From contig JALONZ010000096.1 in assembly GCA_025454675.1 (NCBI GenBank), positions 1 to 12,593 of the forward strand: DNA of 12,593 nt, written 5' to 3'. The notes below the pieces were generated by a model. That model was not told the DNA's origin. It searched no databases and saw nothing but the letters and a program-made list of their open reading frames with translations. The stretch's first letter is position 1; each line of letters begins with the position of its first letter. Made by a program: the position numbers and the translations under genes. The DNA comes from Anaerolineae bacterium (GTDB lineage: Bacteria; Chloroflexota; Anaerolineae; Aggregatilineales; Phototrophicaceae). This document shows positions 6,966-12,593 of this stretch, in pieces.

Positions 6966-8765
6966 TTATTGACTGAGGGTAATCACGGCACGCACGAATA
7001 AAATGCCTTCTTTGCTACTCACCGAGATGGTGGTGTTATCAAACAATTGGGCAAACCCTTTCATACCATTGTTAAAGTCAGATGCGTTTTGCATGGATTG
7101 AATATTTTGGTCGCGCATCATTTCTTGTTGACGGGCAACATCGGTGGCGTTGGGTGTGATTTCGATGCGTGTGTCCATATCTATAATGATACTGCTGGAT
7201 ACCATCCCAACTTGAGGCGATAAGATGCCGAATAGACCGCCCATCATATTGAGGCTATTGCGGTCTAAGAACCAATAATGGGTCATACTGGGCAGGGTAT
7301 AACGCAATGAGGTTTGATAGAACGGGTTGCTATTGAAAGCGGTCTCCCCCGCGAGGATTGCGGTGGCACTTTGACGTGTGCCAACAACAAATACAGTATC
7401 ATTTACGCCAACCACAATAGACAGGGGTTGTAATTCGCCACCTAAGTTTTCGGCTGTGATAACCAAGACGTTCCGCCCGGCGATTTCTTCTTGGGCAACG
7501 CTAACCCCTGCATTTGCGCCTAACATGCCAAACAACATAAACAGTTGGTCAATTAGGCTTTGGGCTTGGGTGGCATCTGTGATTTCAAAGATATAACCAA
7601 AATCCAGCACATCTTCAATACTGAATGGGGTGGTGGCAAACGAATCGGTTTGGAGTGCCTCTAATTGTGTAGCAAAAAGGGTATCTATTGCTTCTGATTT
7701 ATAGGTGAAATACATTGCAAAATCACCTGAGAAAAGTAATTCAATGACATCCATCCCAAATAAACTATAGGCTTGTTGCAATTGCGCCCGCAAATCTTGA
7801 CCTGTTTGTGCCGATACAATATCAATCAGTGCATTATAAGGCGCAATGAGATTTGTACCATGAATGACCCCTGTGGCATTTGTGGGGATGTATTGGGTGA
7901 AGGCGGGGTCAACAGGGGTGTTGATGAGGTTAATCACATCTTCGGGCAAGCCTGTTTGTGCAATATCGATGGTTGGTGATGCCCCGTCTATGATGGTCGC
8001 GCCGATTGCGGTGTAGGCATCGGTCAATATGGCGCGAAGCATATCACCCGTACTGGCGCGATTATTATCCATCAATTGCACCAATTTGGCGGTATCACTG
8101 ACAACCAAAATATTATAGTTGGACGCGGGTAATGCGCCAACGACTTTTTGGAAATTGGGGTCGTTGCTCAACACATCGCTGGGCGCACCTGTGAAGGGGA
8201 TGAGTTCACGTTTTGAGGTGATGTATATCGCGTCATCATTCAAACCGATGAATGACATGCCATTCGGGGAGGCATAAATGGTAAAATTGCCTTCTACGGT
8301 GACATCTAATGAGCGTTCTGCCAAATTTTCGATGAAGGCTTCTGCCAATTCGCGGTTGCTATGGTCAATGGCAATATAGAAATTTTCTGGCATCATTTCG
8401 CCCCAATATATTCCTAATGCCGCGCTTGACCCTAGCCAAGGACGGATGGCAGTATCGAAATCACCTTCAATTTGGAGATTAGCAAGGGCTTGGTTCATAA
8501 TATTTCGCACACCAAACCCATCGGCTGTGACAGTTGTATTGGCAAAATTGGATGAAATACCATTTGCCAGTCCATTCAAAATACCATCTAATTCATCAAG
8601 ATAAGCATCATCAGTACGGATTGCCATATACAGGTCTGCACCTGCGGGCATTTGGTCTGCGAAAAAGGCATTCGCAAGGGAAACCTGTGCAGGTTTGGCT
8701 TGAACGAGGGTGAACGAAAAAATCAATAATAAGCCTGTTATCAATACAGCTATTAATCGTTTCAT
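6966..8765 (-). CDS. Secreted DUF3352-like protein, first copy of the tandem array
   Basis: It is 599 residues from the ATG at 8765, preferred over the ATG at 8792 because AAGGAG lies 6 nt upstream and the signal peptide (MKRLIAVLITGLLLIFSFTL, cut at VQA, residue ~23) begins there. The mature start LANAFFADQMPAGADLYMAI, IRPWLGSSAALGIYW (~107-121) followed by YIAIDHSNRELAEAFIE (~130-146), GVIHGTNL (~299-306), LLFSGDFAMYF (~343-353), a second D-x-x-x-A element (YIFEITDATQAQSLIDQL, ~391-408) and VVGTRQSATAIL (~460-471) are shared with the other copies and fit DUF3352. This copy has an insertion rich in Met, Gln and Asn (~520-565) that the other copies lack. No lipobox or C-terminal anchor is visible. 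The role is unknown; it heads the likely operon. Confidence 0.8.
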   Translation of the reverse strand: MKRLIAVLITGLLLIFSFTLVQAKPAQVSLANAFFADQMPAGADLYMAIRTDDAYLDELDGILNGLANGISSNFANTTVTADGFGVRNIMNQALANLQIEGDFDTAIRPWLGSSAALGIYWGEMMPENFYIAIDHSNRELAEAFIENLAERSLDVTVEGNFTIYASPNGMSFIGLNDDAIYITSKRELIPFTGAPSDVLSNDPNFQKVVGALPASNYNILVVSDTAKLVQLMDNNRASTGDMLRAILTDAYTAIGATIIDGASPTIDIAQTGLPEDVINLINTPVDPAFTQYIPTNATGVIHGTNLIAPYNALIDIVSAQTGQDLRAQLQQAYSLFGMDVIELLFSGDFAMYFTYKSEAIDTLFATQLEALQTDSFATTPFSIEDVLDFGYIFEITDATQAQSLIDQLFMLFGMLGANAGVSVAQEEIAGRNVLVITAENLGGELQPLSIVVGVNDTVFVVGTRQSATAILAGETAFNSNPFYQTSLRYTLPSMTHYWFLDRNSLNMMGGLFGILSPQVGMVSSSIIIDMDTRIEITPNATDVARQQEMMRDQNIQSMQNASDFNNGMKGFAQLFDNTTISVSSKEGILFVRAVITLSQ

Positions 8766-8771
8766 ACCATG

Positions 8772-8777
8772 CTCCTT
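8772..8777 (-). promoter_or_regulatory. Shine-Dalgarno site fixing the start at 8765
   Basis: AAGGAG on the minus strand lies 6 nt before the ATG at 8765, identical in sequence and spacing to the site before the second paralog. This supports MKRLIAV as the true N-terminus. Confidence 0.85.
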
Positions 8778-8806
8778 ATGTGAGAATCTCATTTTATAAA
8801 CGATGA

Positions 8807-8830
8807 GAGGGTAGAAAATGTTCCACCCTC
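8807..8830 (-). promoter_or_regulatory. Imperfect inverted repeat at the expected transcription start of the DUF3352-like cluster
   Basis: GAGGGT (8807-8812) pairs with ACCCTC (8825-8830), and after one mismatch GAA pairs with TTC around a 4-nt loop. It lies just downstream of the TATAAT box on the minus strand, so it is either a 5'-end hairpin in the leader RNA or a repressor operator over the start site. No T-tract follows on either strand, so it is not a usual terminator. Confidence 0.5.
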
Positions 8831-8831
8831 A

Positions 8832-8860
8832 ATTATATACGCAAATTACGGTGTTAAAGT
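8832..8860 (-). promoter_or_regulatory. Candidate promoter of the DUF3352-like cluster
   Basis: A perfect TATAAT lies at 8837-8832 on the minus strand. The -35 region is weak: ACTTTA at 17 nt, CTTTAA at 16 nt or TTTAAC at 15 nt upstream are the only candidates. Transcription would start near 8825, leaving a leader of about 60 nt before the ATG at 8765. Confidence 0.5.
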
Positions 8861-8920
8861 GACATTGCATAGGTACAATATTGAAGATTGATAGCTGGGT
8901 TATGAAGAAAATATAAAAAT

Positions 8921-8949
8921 TTGTCTCTTTTAATTGTAGAATAGATATA
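8921..8949 (+). promoter_or_regulatory. Candidate promoter of the SH3b gene
   Basis: TTGTCT (8921-8926) and GATATA (8944-8949) are separated by 17 nt on the + strand. The start would be near 8956, about 28 nt before the ATG at 8985. Both boxes are imperfect and the region is AT-rich, so this is a suggestion only. Confidence 0.35.
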
Positions 8950-8984
8950 ACATATTGATGTGATTATATTGGGATACCGCACAC

Positions 8985-10337
8985 ATGAGAAAAATTCCAT
9001 TAGTTTGGCTTATCCTCATCAGCATGAGCGCCATTAGCCTGATGATAACCGTTGCACAACAACCTGCGCCAACCTGCGCGGATTATCTGACGCAATTTTA
9101 TAGTGTTGCAACAGAACTGTGTTTAACCGCACCTGATAATTATGTGTGTAATGGTGGCAATGCGCCTCTTGCCGAACCTGCGGGACCGGTCAGCAATTCG
9201 CTAGGCACATTAGGGGCGATTGTGCCACTGGATGCGCTAACCAGCTTACGAACCAGTGCATTTACGGCAGATGGTAGTAATGGCGGGTTGATGTGGGTGC
9301 GCTCAGAGGCGAATCAAATGCGTGGTATTTTATTAGGTGATGCGCTGATTCGGGATGTATCGGCACTTGCGCCACGTTGGAGCAATATCATTTTGAACAC
9401 TCAAACATCATCTGATGGGTGTTTTGCCACGCCATTTAGCTCATTCACATTTCAGGCAACCGAACAGTTTGAGCCGATTCGTTTGACGATAAACGGGGCA
9501 GTGCTGGATGTGAACGGTGCGATTATGGCATTGACGACATCCACAGAGACCGTATTCATTGTGATTGAAGGCGTGATGCGTGTCACTGCATATGAATCCT
9601 CGCAATTAGTCTTGGCGGGGCAAGAAATCCGCTTGCCGTATATCAACAACGATTTTAGCGCACCCGCTAGTCCGCCTCCGTTGCCTGCACCTTATAACCC
9701 CACCTACTTAGTCTATTTCCCAATTGGATTGCTGGATAGACCGGTTTATCTGCCACAACCGGGTTATGTAATTACTGATGCACGGGTGAACCTCCGCACG
9801 GGACCTTCGACACGCTTTGAAATTATTTACGAAGTTCCAAGTGGGCAAATTATGACGATTTTAGGTCTGAACCCCGCAGGCGATTGGTATCATGTGCGGT
9901 TGGCAAATGGTCAAACTGGCTGGATGTCGGCTGAATTTTTGGGGCGGAATCATGGTGCGATTGGTACAGTGTATAGTAACACGCCACTTCCACCCCAACG
10001 ATATGGCGAATTGGGCAATCATGCACGGGTGACAGCGATGAACGGTGTGGTGATGCGCCAAGCCCCAGATGCGAGTTTTCCAGAGATGCTCACCGTCCCA
10101 GTTGGCACAAATTTGGAATTATTGGCGCGGAGTCCATATAGCCCATGGGTGAAAGTGTCTATGGAAGGGGTTGTGGGGTGGGTGGCATTATTGGCATTGG
10201 ATACACAAGCCATTGTCGAGGCGTTGCCGATAGATGGGGGTGTGCCGACATTAGAAGCAGAAGTGACCGTCATCCCCTACCCAACGGTGATTTTTGGCGG
10301 GGCGTTCCCAGACCCGCGCTGTTACCCCAATTGCTGA
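8985..10337 (+). CDS. Secreted protein with FecR-like module and two SH3b domains
   Basis: It has 450 residues. A Sec signal peptide (residues 1-24, LVWLILISMSAISLMI, cut at TVA before QQ) is followed by a small domain with Cys31, Cys46 and Cys55. A FecR-like beta region comes next (~164-218: IRLTINGAVLDVNGA, then FIVIEGVMRVTAYESS, then LVLAGQEIRLPY). A proline-rich linker (~226-237) leads to SH3b-1 (~264-320, ARVNLRTGPSTRFEI to TGWMSAEFL) and a more diverged SH3b-2 (~346-405, VVMRQAPDASF to VGWVALLAL). The protein ends with two cysteines (DPRCYPNC). SH3b domains of this type usually bind peptidoglycan or other envelope ligands, so an envelope-associated role is inferred. The start is supported by the signal peptide; the ribosome-binding sequence is weak (GGGA, 10 nt upstream). 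It is divergent from the DUF3352-like cluster and converges on rsmG. Its modules also occur, reordered, in the large protein at the left end. Confidence 0.85.
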   Translation: MRKIPLVWLILISMSAISLMITVAQQPAPTCADYLTQFYSVATELCLTAPDNYVCNGGNAPLAEPAGPVSNSLGTLGAIVPLDALTSLRTSAFTADGSNGGLMWVRSEANQMRGILLGDALIRDVSALAPRWSNIILNTQTSSDGCFATPFSSFTFQATEQFEPIRLTINGAVLDVNGAIMALTTSTETVFIVIEGVMRVTAYESSQLVLAGQEIRLPYINNDFSAPASPPPLPAPYNPTYLVYFPIGLLDRPVYLPQPGYVITDARVNLRTGPSTRFEIIYEVPSGQIMTILGLNPAGDWYHVRLANGQTGWMSAEFLGRNHGAIGTVYSNTPLPPQRYGELGNHARVTAMNGVVMRQAPDASFPEMLTVPVGTNLELLARSPYSPWVKVSMEGVVGWVALLALDTQAIVEALPIDGGVPTLEAEVTVIPYPTVIFGGAFPDPRCYPNC

Positions 10338-10355
10338 TTAAATCAGGGGTTTTTT
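10324..10355 (+). terminator. Terminator of the SH3b gene, lying over both gene ends
   Basis: CTGAT (10334-10338) pairs with ATCAG (10342-10346) around TAA, and the flanking ACCC and GGGT extend the stem past a bulge on the 5' side. Six T follow (10350-10355). The stem spans the stop codon of the SH3b gene and the stop of rsmG, and the T-tract lies inside rsmG, where it encodes its Lys-Lys-Pro end. Confidence 0.75.
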
Positions 10356-11051
10356 GGCAGGGATGCCCGGTTTGCGCGGGTAATCAGGTGGGGTTTGCAA
10401 CACTTTTTGAATAAAAACCAGATGATGCGCTTCATCAACGGTGGGGAGCATCACGGTTTCAATTTTATCAAACCGTCCGCCTAATGTTTTGAGTGCGACT
10501 TTCGAGTCGGTGAGTTCATCTTGTGCCGATACGCCCTTCATAGCAATGCAAACACCGTTCATTTTGGCAAGCGGGAGCATATATTCCAGTAAGGCGGGTA
10601 GGCGTGCGACTGCGCGTGCCATGACCACATCATATTTTGCGCGATGCCCCGACATCTGTCCCGCATCTTCGGCACGTTGGTTCAACGTATAGGTATTTTT
10701 GAGGTTTAGTAATCCAATGATATGGTCAAGAAATTTAATTTTTTTGCCAGTGGCTTCTAATAGAGTCATCTGATGGTGGGGGAATAAAATGGCTAATACC
10801 ATGCCCGGAAAGCCTGCACCCGTGCCGACATCTATCATCTTTTTGGGGCTATCCGTGTTGAGATAAGGCACAAGGGATAAGGAATCTAAAAAGTGACGAA
10901 TGGCAACGGCTTGTGGTTCAATAATCGCCGTCAAATTGGTATGCGAATTCCATGCCGTGAGTTCATCTGCATAACGTGAAAACATGGCGATTTGTTCGGT
11001 AGATAAGTCTAACCCAAAAAGGGTTTTTGCATATTGAATGACAGATTCCAT
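10338..11051 (-). CDS. rsmG: 16S rRNA (guanine527-N7)-methyltransferase RsmG
   Basis: RsmG (GidB) uses S-adenosylmethionine to methylate N7 of G527 in the 530 loop of 16S rRNA, in the cytoplasm; in several bacteria its loss gives low-level streptomycin resistance. From the ATG at 11051 the protein has 237 residues; a TTG one codon earlier is less likely. Family signatures are in order: WNSHTNLTAI (34-43), RHFLDSL (52-58), the SAM-binding loop DVGTGAGFPG (74-83), LLEATGKKIKFL (97-108), RAED (126-129), MARAVA (144-149), KG (172-173) and the basic tail PRKPGIPAKKPL (225-236). The gene looks complete. It lies downstream of a secreted-protein gene with a 16-bp hairpin ending 15 nt before its ATG and only a weak ribosome-binding sequence (AGGTTGG). 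Its stop directly abuts that of the convergent SH3b gene. Neighbours often seen with gidB (mnmG, parAB) are absent. Confidence 0.97.
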   Translation of the reverse strand: MESVIQYAKTLFGLDLSTEQIAMFSRYADELTAWNSHTNLTAIIEPQAVAIRHFLDSLSLVPYLNTDSPKKMIDVGTGAGFPGMVLAILFPHHQMTLLEATGKKIKFLDHIIGLLNLKNTYTLNQRAEDAGQMSGHRAKYDVVMARAVARLPALLEYMLPLAKMNGVCIAMKGVSAQDELTDSKVALKTLGGRFDKIETVMLPTVDEAHHLVFIQKVLQTPPDYPRKPGIPAKKPLI

Positions 11052-11066
11052 CAAATACCAACCTGT

Positions 11067-11103
11067 GCGGGCAAAATCGGGATATTATCCCGATTTTGCC
11101 CGC
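11067..11103 (-). other. Perfect 16-bp hairpin between the secreted-protein gene and rsmG, no U-tract
   Basis: GCGGGCAAAATCGGGA (11067-11082) pairs with TCCCGATTTTGCCCGC (11088-11103) around TATTA. On the minus strand it begins 6 nt after the stop of the upstream gene and ends 15 nt before the rsmG ATG, followed by ACAGGTTGG rather than a T-run. It may stop or trim the upstream transcript, and it must affect rsmG expression if the two genes are co-transcribed. It resembles the hairpin at 6929-6956 in position and in lacking a U-tail. Confidence 0.85.
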
Positions 11104-11106
11104 AGA

Positions 11107-11121
11107 TGATTAACGTGGGAA
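11107..11121 (+). repeat. 15-nt direct repeat, copy 1
   Basis: TGATTAACGTGGGAA occurs here, over the 3' end of the secreted-protein gene, and again in the same orientation at 12314-12328. The two copies flank that gene. A chance match cannot be excluded at this length. Confidence 0.5.
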
Positions 11122-12183
11122 GGGGGTATAGTTAACAGGTGTGTTGCTTGGATTGCGCGTAATGGTGAATGAGCAATTGCCTGTTAGTTGTACATTATCG
11201 GTGCCTGGTCCAAAGTCATCATACCCATCGCTGATGGCTTGATTCCAATAGACTTTATAATCAATTTGATATTGACCCGGTTGCAGATTACCGACAGTCA
11301 CATAATAGAACACCCAATAATCGCCACCCAAAAATTCAATTTCGGTGCGGACGACATTGCTGAATGGGTTGCCCCATGCGGCGACTGCATATTGAACATT
11401 ATTAATATGGTCGAGCATATCTTCTTCGGTGGCGGCATACCATGACCAGAAAATGGTGATGAGGTCGGTATCATATAAAATACCGGGTTCTGCCATTGGG
11501 AATTGATTACATTCCGCAAAAATGACACCGGGTGTCTGTTGGCGGGGTTTTGAGGTGGTTTGTGACGGTCCGATTTGTACCACTGGTGCGGGACCTGGCG
11601 GGGTATAACCCGGATTAATGAACCCACCAAATGGTGAACGGATTCTGGGTTGGCTGGATGTAACTGTAGATGTGCTGGTGGATGTAACTGTAGATGTGCT
11701 AGTTGTGGTTGTGGTTGTAGATGTGGTGGTGGGGGCGGTTGTTGTCCCTGTACGGCATCCGTCTTGAATGTCATCTACATAATCAGAAAAAATGGTAGAT
11801 TGTGCATTACCTTCACGGGCAATGGCAACATACATGCTGGCAACTTGTCCTGCCGCAACGGTTGAACCTGTATTCAATGCCACTGTTTCGGTTGTACGGA
11901 AATCGCCACCGACTGCCAAACGGCGCAAGGCAGTTAAGGCTGTTCCGCCACCATTGGAGGCAGAGAACACTTGATAATAGACATCATAGCCCGATTCTAT
12001 GGTGCCAGAAAAATCAATGACCGCTTGTGTATCGCATATCACAAATAAGTAATTGATAGTTGATGTGAATGTGGTTGGGGTAGGTGTTGCAGTTTGTGCG
12101 AAACTTGTGCCGACAGATGCCAATGCCACTAGCATCGCCATCATGAGGGCAATCCCTTTTTTAAGTGAAAGTTTGAACATCAT
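11110..12183 (-). CDS. Secreted two-domain protein with Thr/Ser-rich linker, function unknown
   Basis: It is 357 residues from the first of two adjacent ATG codons (12183, 12180); no clear Shine-Dalgarno sequence precedes them. A Sec signal peptide (KKGIALMMAMLVALASVG, cut at SFA, residue 29) is followed by a beta-type domain bounded by Cys50 and Cys143. A linker of almost only Thr and Ser (~145-178) and a Pro/Gly-rich stretch (~183-219) come next. A second domain rich in Trp and Tyr follows (Cys225 to Cys337; SWYA, DYWVFYYVTVG, YKVYWNQ). The paired cysteines suggest one disulfide per domain, outside the membrane. The linker type is common in surface proteins and may be glycosylated. I do not recognise either domain family; an Ig-like fold is a guess. 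rsmG lies downstream on the same strand across a strong hairpin. Confidence 0.8.
   Translation of the reverse strand: MMFKLSLKKGIALMMAMLVALASVGTSFAQTATPTPTTFTSTINYLFVICDTQAVIDFSGTIESGYDVYYQVFSASNGGGTALTALRRLAVGGDFRTTETVALNTGSTVAAGQVASMYVAIAREGNAQSTIFSDYVDDIQDGCRTGTTTAPTTTSTTTTTTSTSTVTSTSTSTVTSSQPRIRSPFGGFINPGYTPPGPAPVVQIGPSQTTSKPRQQTPGVIFAECNQFPMAEPGILYDTDLITIFWSWYAATEEDMLDHINNVQYAVAAWGNPFSNVVRTEIEFLGGDYWVFYYVTVGNLQPGQYQIDYKVYWNQAISDGYDDFGPGTDNVQLTGNCSFTITRNPSNTPVNYTPFPR
11657..11704 (-). repeat. Two tandem 24-nt units in the Thr/Ser linker
   Basis: Units 11657-11680 and 11681-11704 match except at two bases in the last four. They encode the repeated TSTSTVTS-type linker of the secreted protein and continue into a degenerate GT-rich run to about 11743. 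Being whole codons long, such repeats can expand or contract without breaking the frame. Confidence 0.85.
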
Positions 12184-12593
12184 TTAACAATGATGAATGA
12201 TCTGTGGTACATGAAAACATGGTAAGGCATATCGAGATGACTACGAGTAATCCAAAACAGTAGACGACAACGCATTATTAACCGATGAAGACAAAGTTCT
12301 TATTGAATTGTTTTGATTAACGTGGGAACCAATAATCAATCAATGGGGAGACAAAGCAAACTGTTTTTCAGTCAATAGGGAGCTAATGGTAAAGCAATTG
12401 GTGTCATCTGCTGAAGTCAGTGGGGAGGAATTGAACAGAAAGTGTATACAAGGACAGTGATTTGGGATGAAATTATTGTTGCACACTTACTGCTCTTGTT
12501 GACTGTTGTCTTTTATAGTGCAAGATTTTTGATCCATTCACTGGAATTAAACTGTAGATCAATTTTGTCAAACTTGTACAGTCCAAGTACTAC
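12184..12593. other. AT-rich right-end region with no recognisable gene
   Basis: No reading frame of useful length, tRNA-like fold or terminator is visible in these 410 bases. It should hold the promoter of the secreted-protein gene, but no convincing -10/-35 pair was found. The last ~250 bases are more AT-rich than the rest and read like non-coding sequence. A short motif recurs three times in the same orientation: TCAATGGGGAG (12340), TCAATAGGGAG (12372) and TCAGTGGGGAG (12417). Their spacing of 32 and 45 nt is irregular and no function can be given. Confidence 0.5.
12314..12328 (+). repeat. 15-nt direct repeat, copy 2
   Basis: This is an exact copy of the sequence at 11107-11121, about 130 nt upstream of the secreted-protein gene. 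See copy 1. Confidence 0.5.

Noticed and set aside
11657..11743. Tandem repeats as a possible CRISPR array
   Set aside because: Only two adjacent 24-nt units exist, with no spacers, inside a coding frame where they encode a low-complexity linker.
11650..11865. A + strand frame encoding a strikingly Cys-rich, metallothionein-like peptide
   Set aside because: It is the antisense of the Thr/Ser linker of the secreted protein: repeated ACA/ACC/TCC codons read backwards give TGT/GGT/TGC. It has no ribosome-binding site, and the repeat explains the pattern.
1..12593. Mobile elements, tRNA or rRNA genes, toxin-antitoxin or defence systems
   Set aside because: No transposase, recombinase, terminal inverted repeats, RNA-gene signatures or defence-protein motifs were seen; all supported genes are secreted proteins or rsmG.

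Overview
The window looks like a fragment of a Chloroflexota (probably Anaerolineae-type) chromosome. This rests on gene content rather than any marker search: large secreted proteins built from bacterial SH3 (SH3b), FecR-like and clostripain-type modules, tandem secreted DUF3352-like proteins and a Thr/Ser-linked two-domain exported protein, all with moderate GC and TTG/TTA-rich leucine codons. The only universally conserved gene is rsmG (16S rRNA m7G527 methyltransferase).

Layout, left to right. (1) 1-3532, + strand: a very large ORF open at the left edge. From about residue 127 it reads as the C-terminal part of a clostripain-like (peptidase C11) secreted protein with an SH3b and a FecR-like module. 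Its first ~120 codons are strongly GC-rich with CTG-dominated leucines and do not resemble that family, so a foreign join (assembly chimera or recombination) is suspected near 350-420. (2) A bidirectional terminator at 3539-3574 separates it from (3) a minus-strand cluster of three tandem DUF3352-like secreted paralogs (8765 to 3572). The middle copy is broken by a frameshifting deletion, and it shares a 75/76-nt identical block with the third copy. A divergent promoter region (8766-8984) separates this cluster from (4) a + strand secreted FecR-like/SH3b-SH3b protein (8985-10337), which abuts rsmG (minus, 11051-10338) with no intergenic base and a terminator lying over the junction. (5) Upstream of rsmG on the minus strand, across a very strong 16-bp hairpin, is a secreted two-domain protein with a Thr/Ser linker (12183-11110). 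(6) The last ~410 bases are AT-rich and appear non-coding.

How the parts fit together: apart from rsmG, every intact gene start seen here encodes an exported protein, so the region is an envelope or secretome neighbourhood. The first protein and the 8985-10337 protein are built from the same three modules in a different order. The DUF3352-like trio is presumably one transcription unit, started from a TATAAT box at 8837-8832 and ended at the bidirectional terminator. I found no mobile element, CRISPR array, tRNA, rRNA or defence system. The best leads are the chimeric N-terminus, the mosaic and partly decayed DUF3352-like array, and the long hairpins without U-tracts placed right after stop codons.
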